DNA from: Candidatus Sulfotelmatobacter sp.
GTDB taxonomy: Bacteria; Acidobacteriota; Terriglobia; Terriglobales; Acidobacteriaceae
Reading direction: 5' to 3'
Assembly: GCA_030041215.1 (NCBI GenBank)
Contig: JASHOH010000015.1
Location: forward strand, 27,871 to 91,870
Length of the DNA stretch: 64,000 bases
The notes beneath the pieces were generated by a model, which saw nothing but the letters and a program-made list of their open reading frames with translations, made no database searches and had not been told where the DNA came from. Of this stretch, positions 1-7,844 are shown one piece after another (position 1 is the first letter of the stretch; each line of letters opens with the position of its first letter). Made by a program: the position numbers and the translations under genes.

Positions 1-521
1 TCATCAATGCCAAGACCTCGCGGCCCTCGGTTTGTAATGCAGCCGAGAAGCTGCTCGTGCACGAGCGAGTGGCTGCCTCGTACGTCCCGCGAATCGTGCA
101 GAAGCTGATCGATGCAGGCGTTGAACTTAAAGGAGATGAAAAGTCACGCAGCCTGGCCGCCGGCTTGAGCGTTGCGCCAGCAAACGAACAGGACTGGTAC
201 GAGGAATATTTGCGATTATGCATGGCGGTGCGCGTAGTGGCGAATGTCGAAGAAGCCATCCGCCACATCAATCGTTATTCCACCAGGCACTCGGAGTCGA
301 TCGTCACGCGCAACGAGGCAAATGCACGCAAGTTCCTGCGCGGCGTGGATTCTGCCGCGGTCTACCGGAATGCCTCAACTCGATTTACTGATGGCGGCGA
401 ATTCGGCTTCGGGGCGGAAATGGGCATCAGCACGCAGAAACTTCACTGCCGCGGGCCCTTCGCTTTGGCCGAGTTAACTTCTTCGAAGTACGAAATCCTA
501 GGGACTGGGCAGGTGCGGTGA
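1..521 (+). CDS. proA: Gamma-glutamyl phosphate reductase, C-terminal part (5' end outside window)
   Basis: This is the end of ProA, the NADPH-dependent reductase that turns gamma-glutamyl phosphate into glutamate semialdehyde in proline synthesis. The frame is open from base 3, reading INAKTSRPSVCNAAEKLLVH, which matches the ProA segment around and after the catalytic Cys. The later text VVANVEEAIRHINRYSTRHSESIVT and the ending TSSKYEILGTGQVR are also typical of the family. The next gene starts about 170 bases on and is unrelated. An upstream proB cannot be seen. The product call is secure and the gene is truncated only by the window edge. Confidence 0.93.
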   Translation, partial: INAKTSRPSVCNAAEKLLVHERVAASYVPRIVQKLIDAGVELKGDEKSRSLAAGLSVAPANEQDWYEEYLRLCMAVRVVANVEEAIRHINRYSTRHSESIVTRNEANARKFLRGVDSAAVYRNASTRFTDGGEFGFGAEMGISTQKLHCRGPFALAELTSSKYEILGTGQVR

Positions 522-693
522 ACTCCTTTGGCGCAGGGTCTTTCGCGTCGGGAAATGCCAGATAGTAATCGTGGTTTATGCTGACGTCGCTCAGGCCCCC
601 AAGCGGCGTAAGTCTCAACACTTTCCATTTTTCTTCATTTGCACGCTCCCGCATCCGCTATGCTACCTTACTTGCTTTTGGTGCACGAGTCAC

Positions 694-2859
694 ATGAGAT
701 TTGTTTCATTGGCCTTTGTATCCCTGGTAGTTCTAACAGCGAACCAGTCCACGAGCGGCCATTTATCCCCATCCGGCGTTGCACGGCCTATCTTCGGTTT
801 CCGCGACTCCGCCGCCGAATCCGTTATCGAATCGCGTTTCCTCGTTGTCCCCGATCCCAGGTCGGCAGAAGAACACCTGCGCACACTGACGCAGGCTCCC
901 CACATGGCCGGCACACCCGAGGACAAGGCCACAGCCGATTACGTCGCCCGCAAATTTCGCGAAGCGGGACTCGAGACCGAAATCGTTGAATACAGAGTAT
1001 GGTTCAACCAGCCAAAAGAAATCAGCGTAGACATTACTGCCCCAGCCGGAGTCGAAATGCACGGCCCGACCCGTGAGCACGTTGATGGCGATCCCTATGA
1101 CAATGACCCACGGGTGGTTATGCCATTCAATGCGATGTCTCCGTCTGGTGATGTTGCAGCCGATGTTGTCTATGGCAATTACGGCACGCCAGAAGACTTC
1201 GAGAAGCTGGAAAAACTGAAAATCGATGTGCGCGGCAGGATCGTGCTGATGCGATACGGCCAGAACTTTCGCGGAGTAAAGCTATTCATCGCACAGCAGC
1301 ACGGCGCCGCCGGAGTCATTCTCTATTCCGATCCGTTCGATGACGGCTGGCGCCGTGGCGATAAGTATCCCGATGGCCCATGGCGTCCCGATACCGGAGT
1401 GCAGCGCGGATCGGTGGGGTACATGTTCGAGTTTCCTGGCGACCCTACAACTCCGGGATTCCCGTCTCTGCCGTCGCTTCCGGAAAGCAAACGTATTTCT
1501 CCCGAGAAGTCGGCGCAAATGCCGAAAATTCCTGTGACCCCGCTCTCCTACCACGATGCCGCGCCCATTTTGCAACACCTCGGTGGGCCTGATTCGCCGC
1601 GCGAATGGCAGGGCTCGCTGCCCTTTACCTATCACGTGGGGCCAGGGCCGGTGCGCGTGAAGATGCATCTCAAACAGGATTACCAGTACCGCACCATCTG
1701 GGATGTGATCGGCCGCGTTCGCGGCAGCGAATGGCCGGACGAGTGGGTGATTGCAGGCAATCATCGCGACGCATGGGTTTACGGCGCAGTCGATCCCAAC
1801 AGCGGCACGGCTGCCATGCTCGAGGCCGTACACGGCGTGGGAGAGTTGCTCAAGTCCGGCTGGAAGCCGAAGCGCACCATGATCTTTGCAAGCTGGGATG
1901 GGGAAGAAGAGGGGCTGATGGGTTCGACCGAGTGGGCCGAGCAATACGAATCCGAACTCGAGGAAGCTGCAGCATACTTCAACATGGATGTGGCAGTTTC
2001 CGGTCCACGATTCGGCGCCTCAGCAGTTCCCAGTCTCAAACAGTTTGTGCGGGACGTGACGAAGGCTGTCGCCAGTCCCAAGGGCGGAACGGTGTACGAA
2101 GAGTGGCAGAAGCTGGATCAGCCGGGCGCTCCACTCACGTTATCACCTGCCGAAGCCAGTGCAGATTCGCGTCGCCAGCCCGCCGCTCCCACGCAGGGGG
2201 AGCTTCCGGTCGGCGATCTCGGCAGCGGATCGGATTACAGCGCATTCCAACAGCATCTCGGCGTGCCCTCAGTTGATATTGGATCCAGCGGCGCCTACGG
2301 TGTATACCACTCGGTCTTCGACAACTTCGCCTGGTTCAAGAAATTTGCTGATCCTGATTTCTTCTATGAGCAGCAAATGGCGCGGGTTTTTGGTTTGGAA
2401 GCGCTGCGCATGGCCGATGCCGACGTGCTGCCCTACGACTATGAGGACTATGGAAAAGAGATTGTCGCCTACGTCGACATGGCCAGAAAAAAGGCGGAAA
2501 ACAAGCTCGGCAAAAATGCACCCGATATGACCGTACTGATAACTGCTGCGAAGCATCTCCAGGATGCAGGAGCGAAGATGCTGGCGAAACAAAAAAGTCC
2601 ACCCGAGAATCCCGAAGCGTTGAATCGAGGCCTGCGTGGCACCGAACACGCTCTGCTGTTGAAGCAGGGACTGCCGCATCGTCCGTGGTTTCGGCACGCG
2701 ATTTACGCTCCGGGCGAATACACTGGCTACGCGGCTGTGGTGATTCCGGGAGTGAACGAGGCTCTGGATAAAGGTGATGTGGAAGCCGCAAAGCAGCAAA
2801 TCGCCATCCTGGCCGCAGCACTGGAGCGTGCGGCATCGGAGCTGGAGGGGCATCAGTAA
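694..2859 (+). CDS. Secreted M28 zinc carboxypeptidase of the glutamate carboxypeptidase II type
   Basis: This is an exported zinc-dependent carboxypeptidase related to PSMA/glutamate carboxypeptidase II. The start at 694 (MRFVSLAFVSLVVLTANQ) gives a signal peptide, whereas the longer frame from 571 would bury it. A protease-associated domain spans roughly residues 120-310. The M28 core follows, with zinc ligands visible as GNHRDAW (about residue 355), VDPNSG, GEEEG (catalytic Glu, about 405), NMD and YHSVFDN (about 540). A helical transferrin-receptor-like dimerisation domain closes the protein. The length of 721 residues matches the family. The likely role is trimming peptides in the periplasm, and the exact substrate cannot be read from sequence. 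Confidence 0.9.
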   Translation: MRFVSLAFVSLVVLTANQSTSGHLSPSGVARPIFGFRDSAAESVIESRFLVVPDPRSAEEHLRTLTQAPHMAGTPEDKATADYVARKFREAGLETEIVEYRVWFNQPKEISVDITAPAGVEMHGPTREHVDGDPYDNDPRVVMPFNAMSPSGDVAADVVYGNYGTPEDFEKLEKLKIDVRGRIVLMRYGQNFRGVKLFIAQQHGAAGVILYSDPFDDGWRRGDKYPDGPWRPDTGVQRGSVGYMFEFPGDPTTPGFPSLPSLPESKRISPEKSAQMPKIPVTPLSYHDAAPILQHLGGPDSPREWQGSLPFTYHVGPGPVRVKMHLKQDYQYRTIWDVIGRVRGSEWPDEWVIAGNHRDAWVYGAVDPNSGTAAMLEAVHGVGELLKSGWKPKRTMIFASWDGEEEGLMGSTEWAEQYESELEEAAAYFNMDVAVSGPRFGASAVPSLKQFVRDVTKAVASPKGGTVYEEWQKLDQPGAPLTLSPAEASADSRRQPAAPTQGELPVGDLGSGSDYSAFQQHLGVPSVDIGSSGAYGVYHSVFDNFAWFKKFADPDFFYEQQMARVFGLEALRMADADVLPYDYEDYGKEIVAYVDMARKKAENKLGKNAPDMTVLITAAKHLQDAGAKMLAKQKSPPENPEALNRGLRGTEHALLLKQGLPHRPWFRHAIYAPGEYTGYAAVVIPGVNEALDKGDVEAAKQQIAILAAALERAASELEGHQ

Positions 2860-2933
2860 GGTAGTGTTGCTCACTTCTACGTGCTACGTCGTGTTCTTTG
2901 ATATTGTGAACAGTTCAAATTCTTCTCCCTTTC

Positions 2934-3581
2934 ATGAACACCACTCACGCTCTCGGACAGTTCCTGCGCACGCTGCCGCACTCGGCCGCAGCGACGTTTC
3001 TCGCTCTTTTCCCCATCGTCGACCCGTTCGGTGGCATCCCCATTTTCTTCAGTGTCACTTCCTCTTGGACCCCCGCTGACCGCCGCAAAACCGCCGTGAA
3101 AACCGGCCTCTGGGTCTTCGCAATTCTGGTCACATTCCTATTTTTCGGCCGTTTTGTGCTGCATTTCTTCGGCATCTCGCTTCCTGTGCTGAGGATTGCC
3201 GGCGGATTAATTGTCGCTAACACGGCCTGGGGCATGGTTACGTCTCACTCCCGCATTACTCCGGAAGAGACCGATGAAGCCCAGGAAAAAGAGGACATCT
3301 CCCTGACCCCACTCGCCATGCCTTTATTGTCCGGTCCGGGAGCTATCGGAGTCGTTATGGCCCTGGCGGCAGATGTGGATAGCTCTGCTTCCTACATCGG
3401 TATGGTCATCGGAATTGCAGCTATTGCGGTCAGCGTGACGCTGTTCCTTGTGCTGGGCGGACCACTGGTTCGCAGGCTGGGTCCGAACGCCGTCGGAGCC
3501 ATCAACAAAATATTCGGCTTCCTGATTCTCGCCATTGCCGTCCAACTGGTCTGGGATGGTGTAGCCGACTTCAATACTTAG
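2934..3581 (+). CDS. MarC family inner-membrane protein
   Basis: This is a six-helix membrane protein of the MarC/UPF0056 family. The start reads into a first helix containing FPIVDPFGGIPIFFSV, the conserved PVDPxG-type motif of the family, and GPGAIGVVMALAAD lies in a later helix. At 215 residues it has the usual length. Family members are often labelled NAAT or multiple-antibiotic-resistance proteins, but the transported substrate is not established. It follows the peptidase by 74 bases on the same strand and may be cotranscribed with it. Confidence 0.88.
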   Translation: MNTTHALGQFLRTLPHSAAATFLALFPIVDPFGGIPIFFSVTSSWTPADRRKTAVKTGLWVFAILVTFLFFGRFVLHFFGISLPVLRIAGGLIVANTAWGMVTSHSRITPEETDEAQEKEDISLTPLAMPLLSGPGAIGVVMALAADVDSSASYIGMVIGIAAIAVSVTLFLVLGGPLVRRLGPNAVGAINKIFGFLILAIAVQLVWDGVADFNT

Positions 3582-3601
3582 TGGCGCGGTAAGAGTGTGG
3601 C

Positions 3602-3670
3602 GCGGGCATTCTTGCCCGCAACCCATGGACTGACTCAGTGTGGCAAGGGCACTCCCGCCCGCGGCTTGCC
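3602..3670. repeat. Short GC-rich hairpin repeats (GCGGGCA-N4-TGCCCGC type)
   Basis: Two adjacent hairpins lie between marC and the next gene. At 3602-3619 GCGGGCA and TGCCCGC form a 7-bp stem with loop TTCT. At 3642-3670 GGCAAG pairs with CTTGCC around a second GGGCACTCCCGCCC motif. The same hairpin with loop CTCC occurs at 33433-33450, so this is a dispersed family and not a one-off terminator. Confidence 0.7.
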
Positions 3671-3762
3671 GGCTGCAGCGGCGGTAATTGCATTTTTTCC
3701 GAACCACGACCCTATCCCACACGTATCCGTAAATAAGCGCCTTTGCGCCCGGAGGTCTCCTA

Positions 3763-4416
3763 ATGCCCGGAAGATGGTTTCCCCGTTCAGCAGTGCTTCA
3801 CAAGACAACGCTGGTCTGCCTGATCCTGGCGCCCCTATGTGCAGCCTCAGATCACTGGAAAAGCTGGGACTACGAGGAAAGCCGCAACGAGATCCGTGAC
3901 TTCGTTTCCGGGGGATACATACACGTTCGCTTGAGAGTGGGCGATGTGCATATCCGCCCCAGCGGTTCCAACCAGATTCGCGTGCACTACACGGTCAGCT
4001 CGCGCAGCGAGAGCCACGTGAAAGATTCCCGCCTCGACATCGATATCCATGGGAACACCGCGGATCTTGATTTCCACACGACGGGCAACAATACGAGTGT
4101 CGATGTAGAGCTGGAAATTCCAAAAAATTCGAACCTCGATGTGCACGAAAAAGTTGGCGACCTTACCGTTGACGGCATTGAGGGCGACAAGGACCTGGAT
4201 TTAGCAGTCGGTGATATTCGCATTGCAAGAGACGATTCCTCGTATCGCTTTGTGGATGCCAGCACCGGCATCGGAGACGTTGACGGAAGCGTGAACGGGA
4301 GAGACCGCGATGAGGTCAGCGGCTGGCTCGGCAAAACGCTCAAGTATCACGGAGATGGCAAGTATGAGCTGCACGCGCATGTGTCGGTTGGCGATATTAC
4401 GCTCGGTGGGAAGTAG
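3763..4416 (+). CDS. Exported DUF4097-like beta-solenoid protein
   Basis: This is a 217-residue exported protein of unknown function. It begins with basic residues and a hydrophobic signal segment (TTLVCLILAPLCAAS). It then shows repeated strands of the form VGDVHIRP, VGDLTVDG, VGDIRIAR, IGDVDGS and VGDITLGG, spaced about 25-35 residues apart. This repeating VGD(I/V/L) pattern is typical of DUF4097/DUF2807-type right-handed beta folds that sit in the envelope. A strong ribosome site (GGAGG) lies just before the ATG. No catalytic motif is visible, so a structural or adhesive role is only inferred. Confidence 0.75.
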   Translation: MPGRWFPRSAVLHKTTLVCLILAPLCAASDHWKSWDYEESRNEIRDFVSGGYIHVRLRVGDVHIRPSGSNQIRVHYTVSSRSESHVKDSRLDIDIHGNTADLDFHTTGNNTSVDVELEIPKNSNLDVHEKVGDLTVDGIEGDKDLDLAVGDIRIARDDSSYRFVDASTGIGDVDGSVNGRDRDEVSGWLGKTLKYHGDGKYELHAHVSVGDITLGGK

Positions 4417-4443
4417 GCCGCCTGTATTTAACCGCAAGGCCGC

Positions 4444-5211
4444 TTAAGCGGCTTCCAGCTTGCGATAGTCCCCAAGGATCTGCTTCAACTTCATTGCATT
4501 CTGCGCCGCGAATCCTGCCTGATCGTTATCGAAGTAGATGAAGACGTGCTTCAGTTTCTTACGCCAGGCTTGAATCTGCCGTGCCCAGGCGTGAAGCTGC
4601 TCATCGCTGTAGCTTCCCTGATATTTATTTCCCGGTCCGTGAAGCCTGATATAGGCGAAATCTGCTGTGATCTCCATCGGCGACTGAAAGCCTGCCAACT
4701 CAAAAATGCAATAGGCCGAGTTGTGGCGGTGAAGAGTTGCATAGATCTCAGGAACATTCCAGGTCGGGTTCCGGCATTCGACGACATAGCGATGTTTGCG
4801 GGGCAGAGCACGCAAAAACTCATCCAGGCGGTCCGCATTCAATTTCCAGCCAGGTGGCAGTTGAAAAAGAATGGGCCCCAGCTTTTTTCTCAGCTTGCGA
4901 ATCTGGAGCATGAATCTCTTCACGCTCTCTTGGGGATCAGTCAACTTCTTGTTGTGCGTGATGTAGCGGCTTGCCTTCACCGCGAAACAAAAGTTCTCGG
5001 GGGTTTCCTTGCACCAGAGTTTGAGGGCCTCGGTCGTGGGCAAGCGGTAGAAGCTGTTGTTGATCTCCACCGAGTCGAAACGCTCGGCATAGAAGCGCAA
5101 CATCTTCGCTGGCGGAAAGCCCGCGGGGTAAAAAGGCCCGCGCCAATGGGAGTAATGCCATCCGGAAGTGCCAATGTGTACGTGGCCGAAATTGGGATTC
5201 ACGCTATTCAT
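4444..5211 (-). CDS. DUF72 (YecE-like) family protein
   Basis: This is a TIM-barrel-like DUF72 protein. It has the family opening HIGTSGWHYSHWRGPFYP, then YAERFDSVEINNSFYRLP, FCFAVKASRYITHNKKL, and the closing HVFIYFDNDQAGFAAQNA. At 256 residues from the ATG at 5211 it has the usual size, and the longer frame from 5259 adds an unconserved N-terminus. The molecular function of the family is not known. The stop codon lies in a GCCGC-TTAA-GCGGC palindrome (about 4440-4453) that could act as a terminator for both flanking convergent genes. Confidence 0.9.
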   Translation of the reverse strand: MNSVNPNFGHVHIGTSGWHYSHWRGPFYPAGFPPAKMLRFYAERFDSVEINNSFYRLPTTEALKLWCKETPENFCFAVKASRYITHNKKLTDPQESVKRFMLQIRKLRKKLGPILFQLPPGWKLNADRLDEFLRALPRKHRYVVECRNPTWNVPEIYATLHRHNSAYCIFELAGFQSPMEITADFAYIRLHGPGNKYQGSYSDEQLHAWARQIQAWRKKLKHVFIYFDNDQAGFAAQNAMKLKQILGDYRKLEAA

Positions 5212-5490
5212 CTGTTCTATCGTTAAATGCGAGCGCCATACCTCCGGTTGTCGCCACAATCTCCGCCACAGAGCGAGGCAGCGAAGAGTCTAAGCCCAAT
5301 ACCACTATAGAACTTCTTATGTTATCGATAAGTGAGCCCTTTCACGCATTGCGATGAAGCGTGATATCCGAAGTGTGACATAAGTAACTTCTGGGCCTTC
5401 CAAAGTAACCCCCCCATTCGAGCCATTCTCAGGCGCTGCATCTTCGGTTGTACTAGTACCGGTGGACACTCCTAAGGAGATACCACAGTA

Positions 5491-5976
5491 ATGACCACTG
5501 ATCTTCGCTCGAAGCTCACGTCGGCTGCCGCAATCATTTTTGCCATCATAGCTCTCTGCCCTTCTGCATTCTCACAACAGGTTTCTTACAATCTGCTACC
5601 GCCGGAGTTGGTTTCGCCCGTTTCCCCGGTAACTCCCGCCCAACCGCAAACCCTGCCGCAATTGCCCGGGCACGCCAAATTCTGGGACCGTGAAAACAGC
5701 CTCCTTTTCGCTGCCACCGCCGCGTTCAACATGTCTGACTTCATTGCTACGCGCAACAATCTTCGCAGCGGCGGGCACGAATTGAATCCGATCACACGCC
5801 CTTTCACTACCAGCACACCTCTGCTGGCGATGAATTTCGCGGGTGAAACCGCCGGATCAATTGGACTGAGTTATTTCTTTCACAAAACCGGTCACCACAA
5901 ACTCGAGCGGCTCACTTCTCTGGTGAACATCAGCGCCTCCGGAGCTGCCATCACCTTCGATCTGACGCATCGGTAA
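5491..5976 (+). CDS. Small exported protein of unknown function
   Basis: This is a 161-residue protein with a clear signal peptide (IIFAIIALCPSAFSQ, cleavage after about residue 28), then a proline-rich stretch. After that come NMSDFIATRNNLRSGGHELNPI and two moderately hydrophobic segments. A good ribosome site, AAGGAGA at 5474-5480, sits 10 bases before the ATG. I do not recognise the family. The pattern resembles short Acidobacteria proteins annotated as hypothetical, with one or two weak membrane segments near the C-terminus (LLAMNFAGETAGSIGLSYFF). No neighbour suggests a job. Confidence 0.7.
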   Translation: MTTDLRSKLTSAAAIIFAIIALCPSAFSQQVSYNLLPPELVSPVSPVTPAQPQTLPQLPGHAKFWDRENSLLFAATAAFNMSDFIATRNNLRSGGHELNPITRPFTTSTPLLAMNFAGETAGSIGLSYFFHKTGHHKLERLTSLVNISASGAAITFDLTHR

Positions 5977-6051
5977 ACTCCGCGCCTTCCGTGGCAGTTC
6001 TCGGCGATTTCAATGCCGAAAGCAACCCTGAAACAACACTGAAACTAGTTC

Positions 6052-6633
6052 ATGGCTCATAATGGAAGTTGCACTATGATTCATCCCTGGCACGACGTCA
6101 CACCCGGCGACAAACTTCCGCATGAGTTCGATTGCGTCATCGAAATCCCGTTCGGCTCGAGCGTCAAGTACGAGCTCGACAAAGCCAGCGGACTGATCAA
6201 GTTGGACCGCGTGCTCTACTCTGCCGTCTACTATCCCGCCAATTACGGTTTTGTGCCGCAGACGCTGGCCGAAGACGACGACCCGCTCGACGTGCTTGTG
6301 TTATGTCAGGAAACCGTTGTGCCGCTCACCATCATCCACGCGCGCGTGATCGGACTGATGACGATGATCGACTCCGGCAAGAAAGACCACAAGATCATTT
6401 CGGTCGCGACCGAAGATCCAGAATTCAACACGTACTACGAAGCTTCAGAAATGCCTCCCCATCGTCTGCTTATGCTGCGCCGCTTTTTTCAGGATTACAA
6501 ACAGCTCGAAGGCAAGGCCGTCGAGGTCGATGAGATACGCCCTGCCGCCGAAGCCTATCCCATCATCCTCGATGCTCTGCGCCGCTACAGCGAACAACGG
6601 CGGAGGGGTTTCAACATCGCCGAGAAGCATTAA
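6052..6633 (+). CDS. ppa: Inorganic pyrophosphatase (family I)
   Basis: This is a soluble Mg-dependent pyrophosphatase that hydrolyses PPi and pulls biosynthetic reactions forward. Family I motifs are clear: [39 protein letters not shown] (the D-x-D-P-x-D metal site), KDHKIISV, and [11 protein letters not shown] near the C-terminus. The length of 185-193 residues is normal. Two ATG codons are possible: 6052 gives [15 protein letters not shown], and 6076 gives the more conserved MIHPWHD. The gene stands alone on the plus strand, just upstream of the PHA cluster. Confidence 0.96.
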   Translation: MAHNGSCTMIHPWHDVTPGDKLPHEFDCVIEIPFGSSVKYELDKASGLIKLDRVLYSAVYYPANYGFVPQTLAEDDDPLDVLVLCQETVVPLTIIHARVIGLMTMIDSGKKDHKIISVATEDPEFNTYYEASEMPPHRLLMLRRFFQDYKQLEGKAVEVDEIRPAAEAYPIILDALRRYSEQRRRGFNIAEKH

Positions 6634-6716
6634 GAAACAACATCATGCCACGGAAGCGGCTTGCGGCGCATCACCTGTGGAAATCAGACTCAGCCACTAC
6701 GGTGCCGTGAACTCCC

Positions 6717-6768
6717 TTGACAAGGGCCAATAAAGGACTATACTGCAATGTATGCCGCAGTGCAGCAT
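6717..6768 (+). promoter_or_regulatory. Sigma70-type promoter with PhaR-like operator, in front of the SDR gene
   Basis: TTGACA (6717-6722), a 16-bp spacer and TATACT (6739-6744) form a strong promoter. The palindrome-like TGCCGCAGTGCAGCAT (6753-6768) follows directly, and CTGCAATG starts at 6743. This differs at only two positions from TGCTGCAATGCAGCAT at the phasin promoter. CTGC/GCAG half-sites are the known recognition elements of PhaR-type PHA repressors. The position over the transcription start suggests repression. About 160 bases of leader without a clear gene follow. Confidence 0.7.
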
Positions 6769-6932
6769 AAGTTGCAGAGGGGCTGCCGTGGGTCGGCTTT
6801 CGGGGACTGGGCTCTCGGCAAAAATTCTTCACCAGTTTCGACCGCGCGCTTACGGTAGATTGTTTTCTACCGTTCTCGAACCTTCGTGGCTTACTCCCAA
6901 AACTGCTGTGGACTCATGTACGCAAGGTGGGG

Positions 6933-7814
6933 ATGAGTTTCGAATCCCCCACCGATGGTGATCGAATGCCCGAGAAAATTGAAATGCCATTTACGCTTGC
7001 CGGCAAGACTGCGCTGGTAACGGGCGCAGGCCGCGGTATTGGACGCGCCATCGCCAACAAACTGGCAACTTCCGGCGCCGCTGTCATGGTGAACGATCTC
7101 GATGACAGCGCCTTGTGTGAAACCAGATGCGCACTCCGCAACGCCGGCTACCGCGTCGAGCGCCTGCTCGGCGACCTGGTTGAGCCCTCGTTTCCCGATC
7201 AACTTGTTCAGGCTACGCTTTCCGCTTTTGGTTCGATCGATATTATCGTCAACAACGCCGGCTATAGCTGGGACAACGTCATTCAGAAAACCAGCGACGA
7301 GCAATTCCAGGCGATGCTGGAAATTCACCTGGTAGTTCCGTTCCGAGTCTTGCGCGCGGCTTCATCCTATATCCGCGAAACTGCCAAGAAGGAAATTGCG
7401 GCCGGAAAGCACGTCATGCGCAAGGTTGTGAATATCACCTCCATTGCTGGCACGGACGGCAATGCTGGACAATCCGGTTATTCCGCCGGCAAAGCCGGCG
7501 TGATCGGTTTGACCCGCACGTTGGCCAAAGAATGGGGCCGCTACAATGTCAACGTAAACGCCGTAGGTTTCGGCCTGATCGAAACCCGACTGGTGCAGCC
7601 GCTCACAAGCGGCCAATCGGAAATCGAAATGCAGGGACACAAGATTCAGATCGGGGTGCAGCAGTCGATGCTGGATTCGATCAGAAACAGGTGCCCGCTG
7701 GGCCGACTGGGCACGCCGGAGGACGCGGCCGGTGCTGTGCTTTTTTTCTGCTCGCCGCTCTCCGACTATGTAACCGGCGAAGTCCTGATTTGCGGGGGAG
7801 GGTTTCACTTTTAG
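6933..7814 (+). CDS. Short-chain dehydrogenase, acetoacetyl-CoA / 3-oxoacyl reductase type (PhaB/FabG-like)
   Basis: This NAD(P)H-dependent SDR has the Rossmann motif TGAGRGIGRAIA near residue 30, NNAG (about 110) and the active site S-x12-YSAGK (about 180). The C-terminal GRLGTPEDAAGAVLFFCSPLSDYVTGEVL is typical of FabG/PhaB. In a PHA cluster it would reduce 3-ketoacyl-CoA to (R)-3-hydroxyacyl-CoA for PhaC. At about 294 residues it is longer than the usual 246. The extra length includes an insert around KKEIAAGKHVMRK and a stretch with QGHKIQIGVQQSML. GTG at 6927 is an alternative start. A PhaR-like promoter lies upstream. Confidence 0.85.
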   Translation: MSFESPTDGDRMPEKIEMPFTLAGKTALVTGAGRGIGRAIANKLATSGAAVMVNDLDDSALCETRCALRNAGYRVERLLGDLVEPSFPDQLVQATLSAFGSIDIIVNNAGYSWDNVIQKTSDEQFQAMLEIHLVVPFRVLRAASSYIRETAKKEIAAGKHVMRKVVNITSIAGTDGNAGQSGYSAGKAGVIGLTRTLAKEWGRYNVNVNAVGFGLIETRLVQPLTSGQSEIEMQGHKIQIGVQQSMLDSIRNRCPLGRLGTPEDAAGAVLFFCSPLSDYVTGEVLICGGGFHF

Positions 7815-7844
7815 CCTCGATGCCGCAAGCGGCTAGGGGGCAGC

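Noticed and set aside
571..693. N-terminal extension of the M28 peptidase (start at 571)
   Set aside because: It would place 41 non-conserved residues, rich in Cys, before a clean signal peptide at 694.
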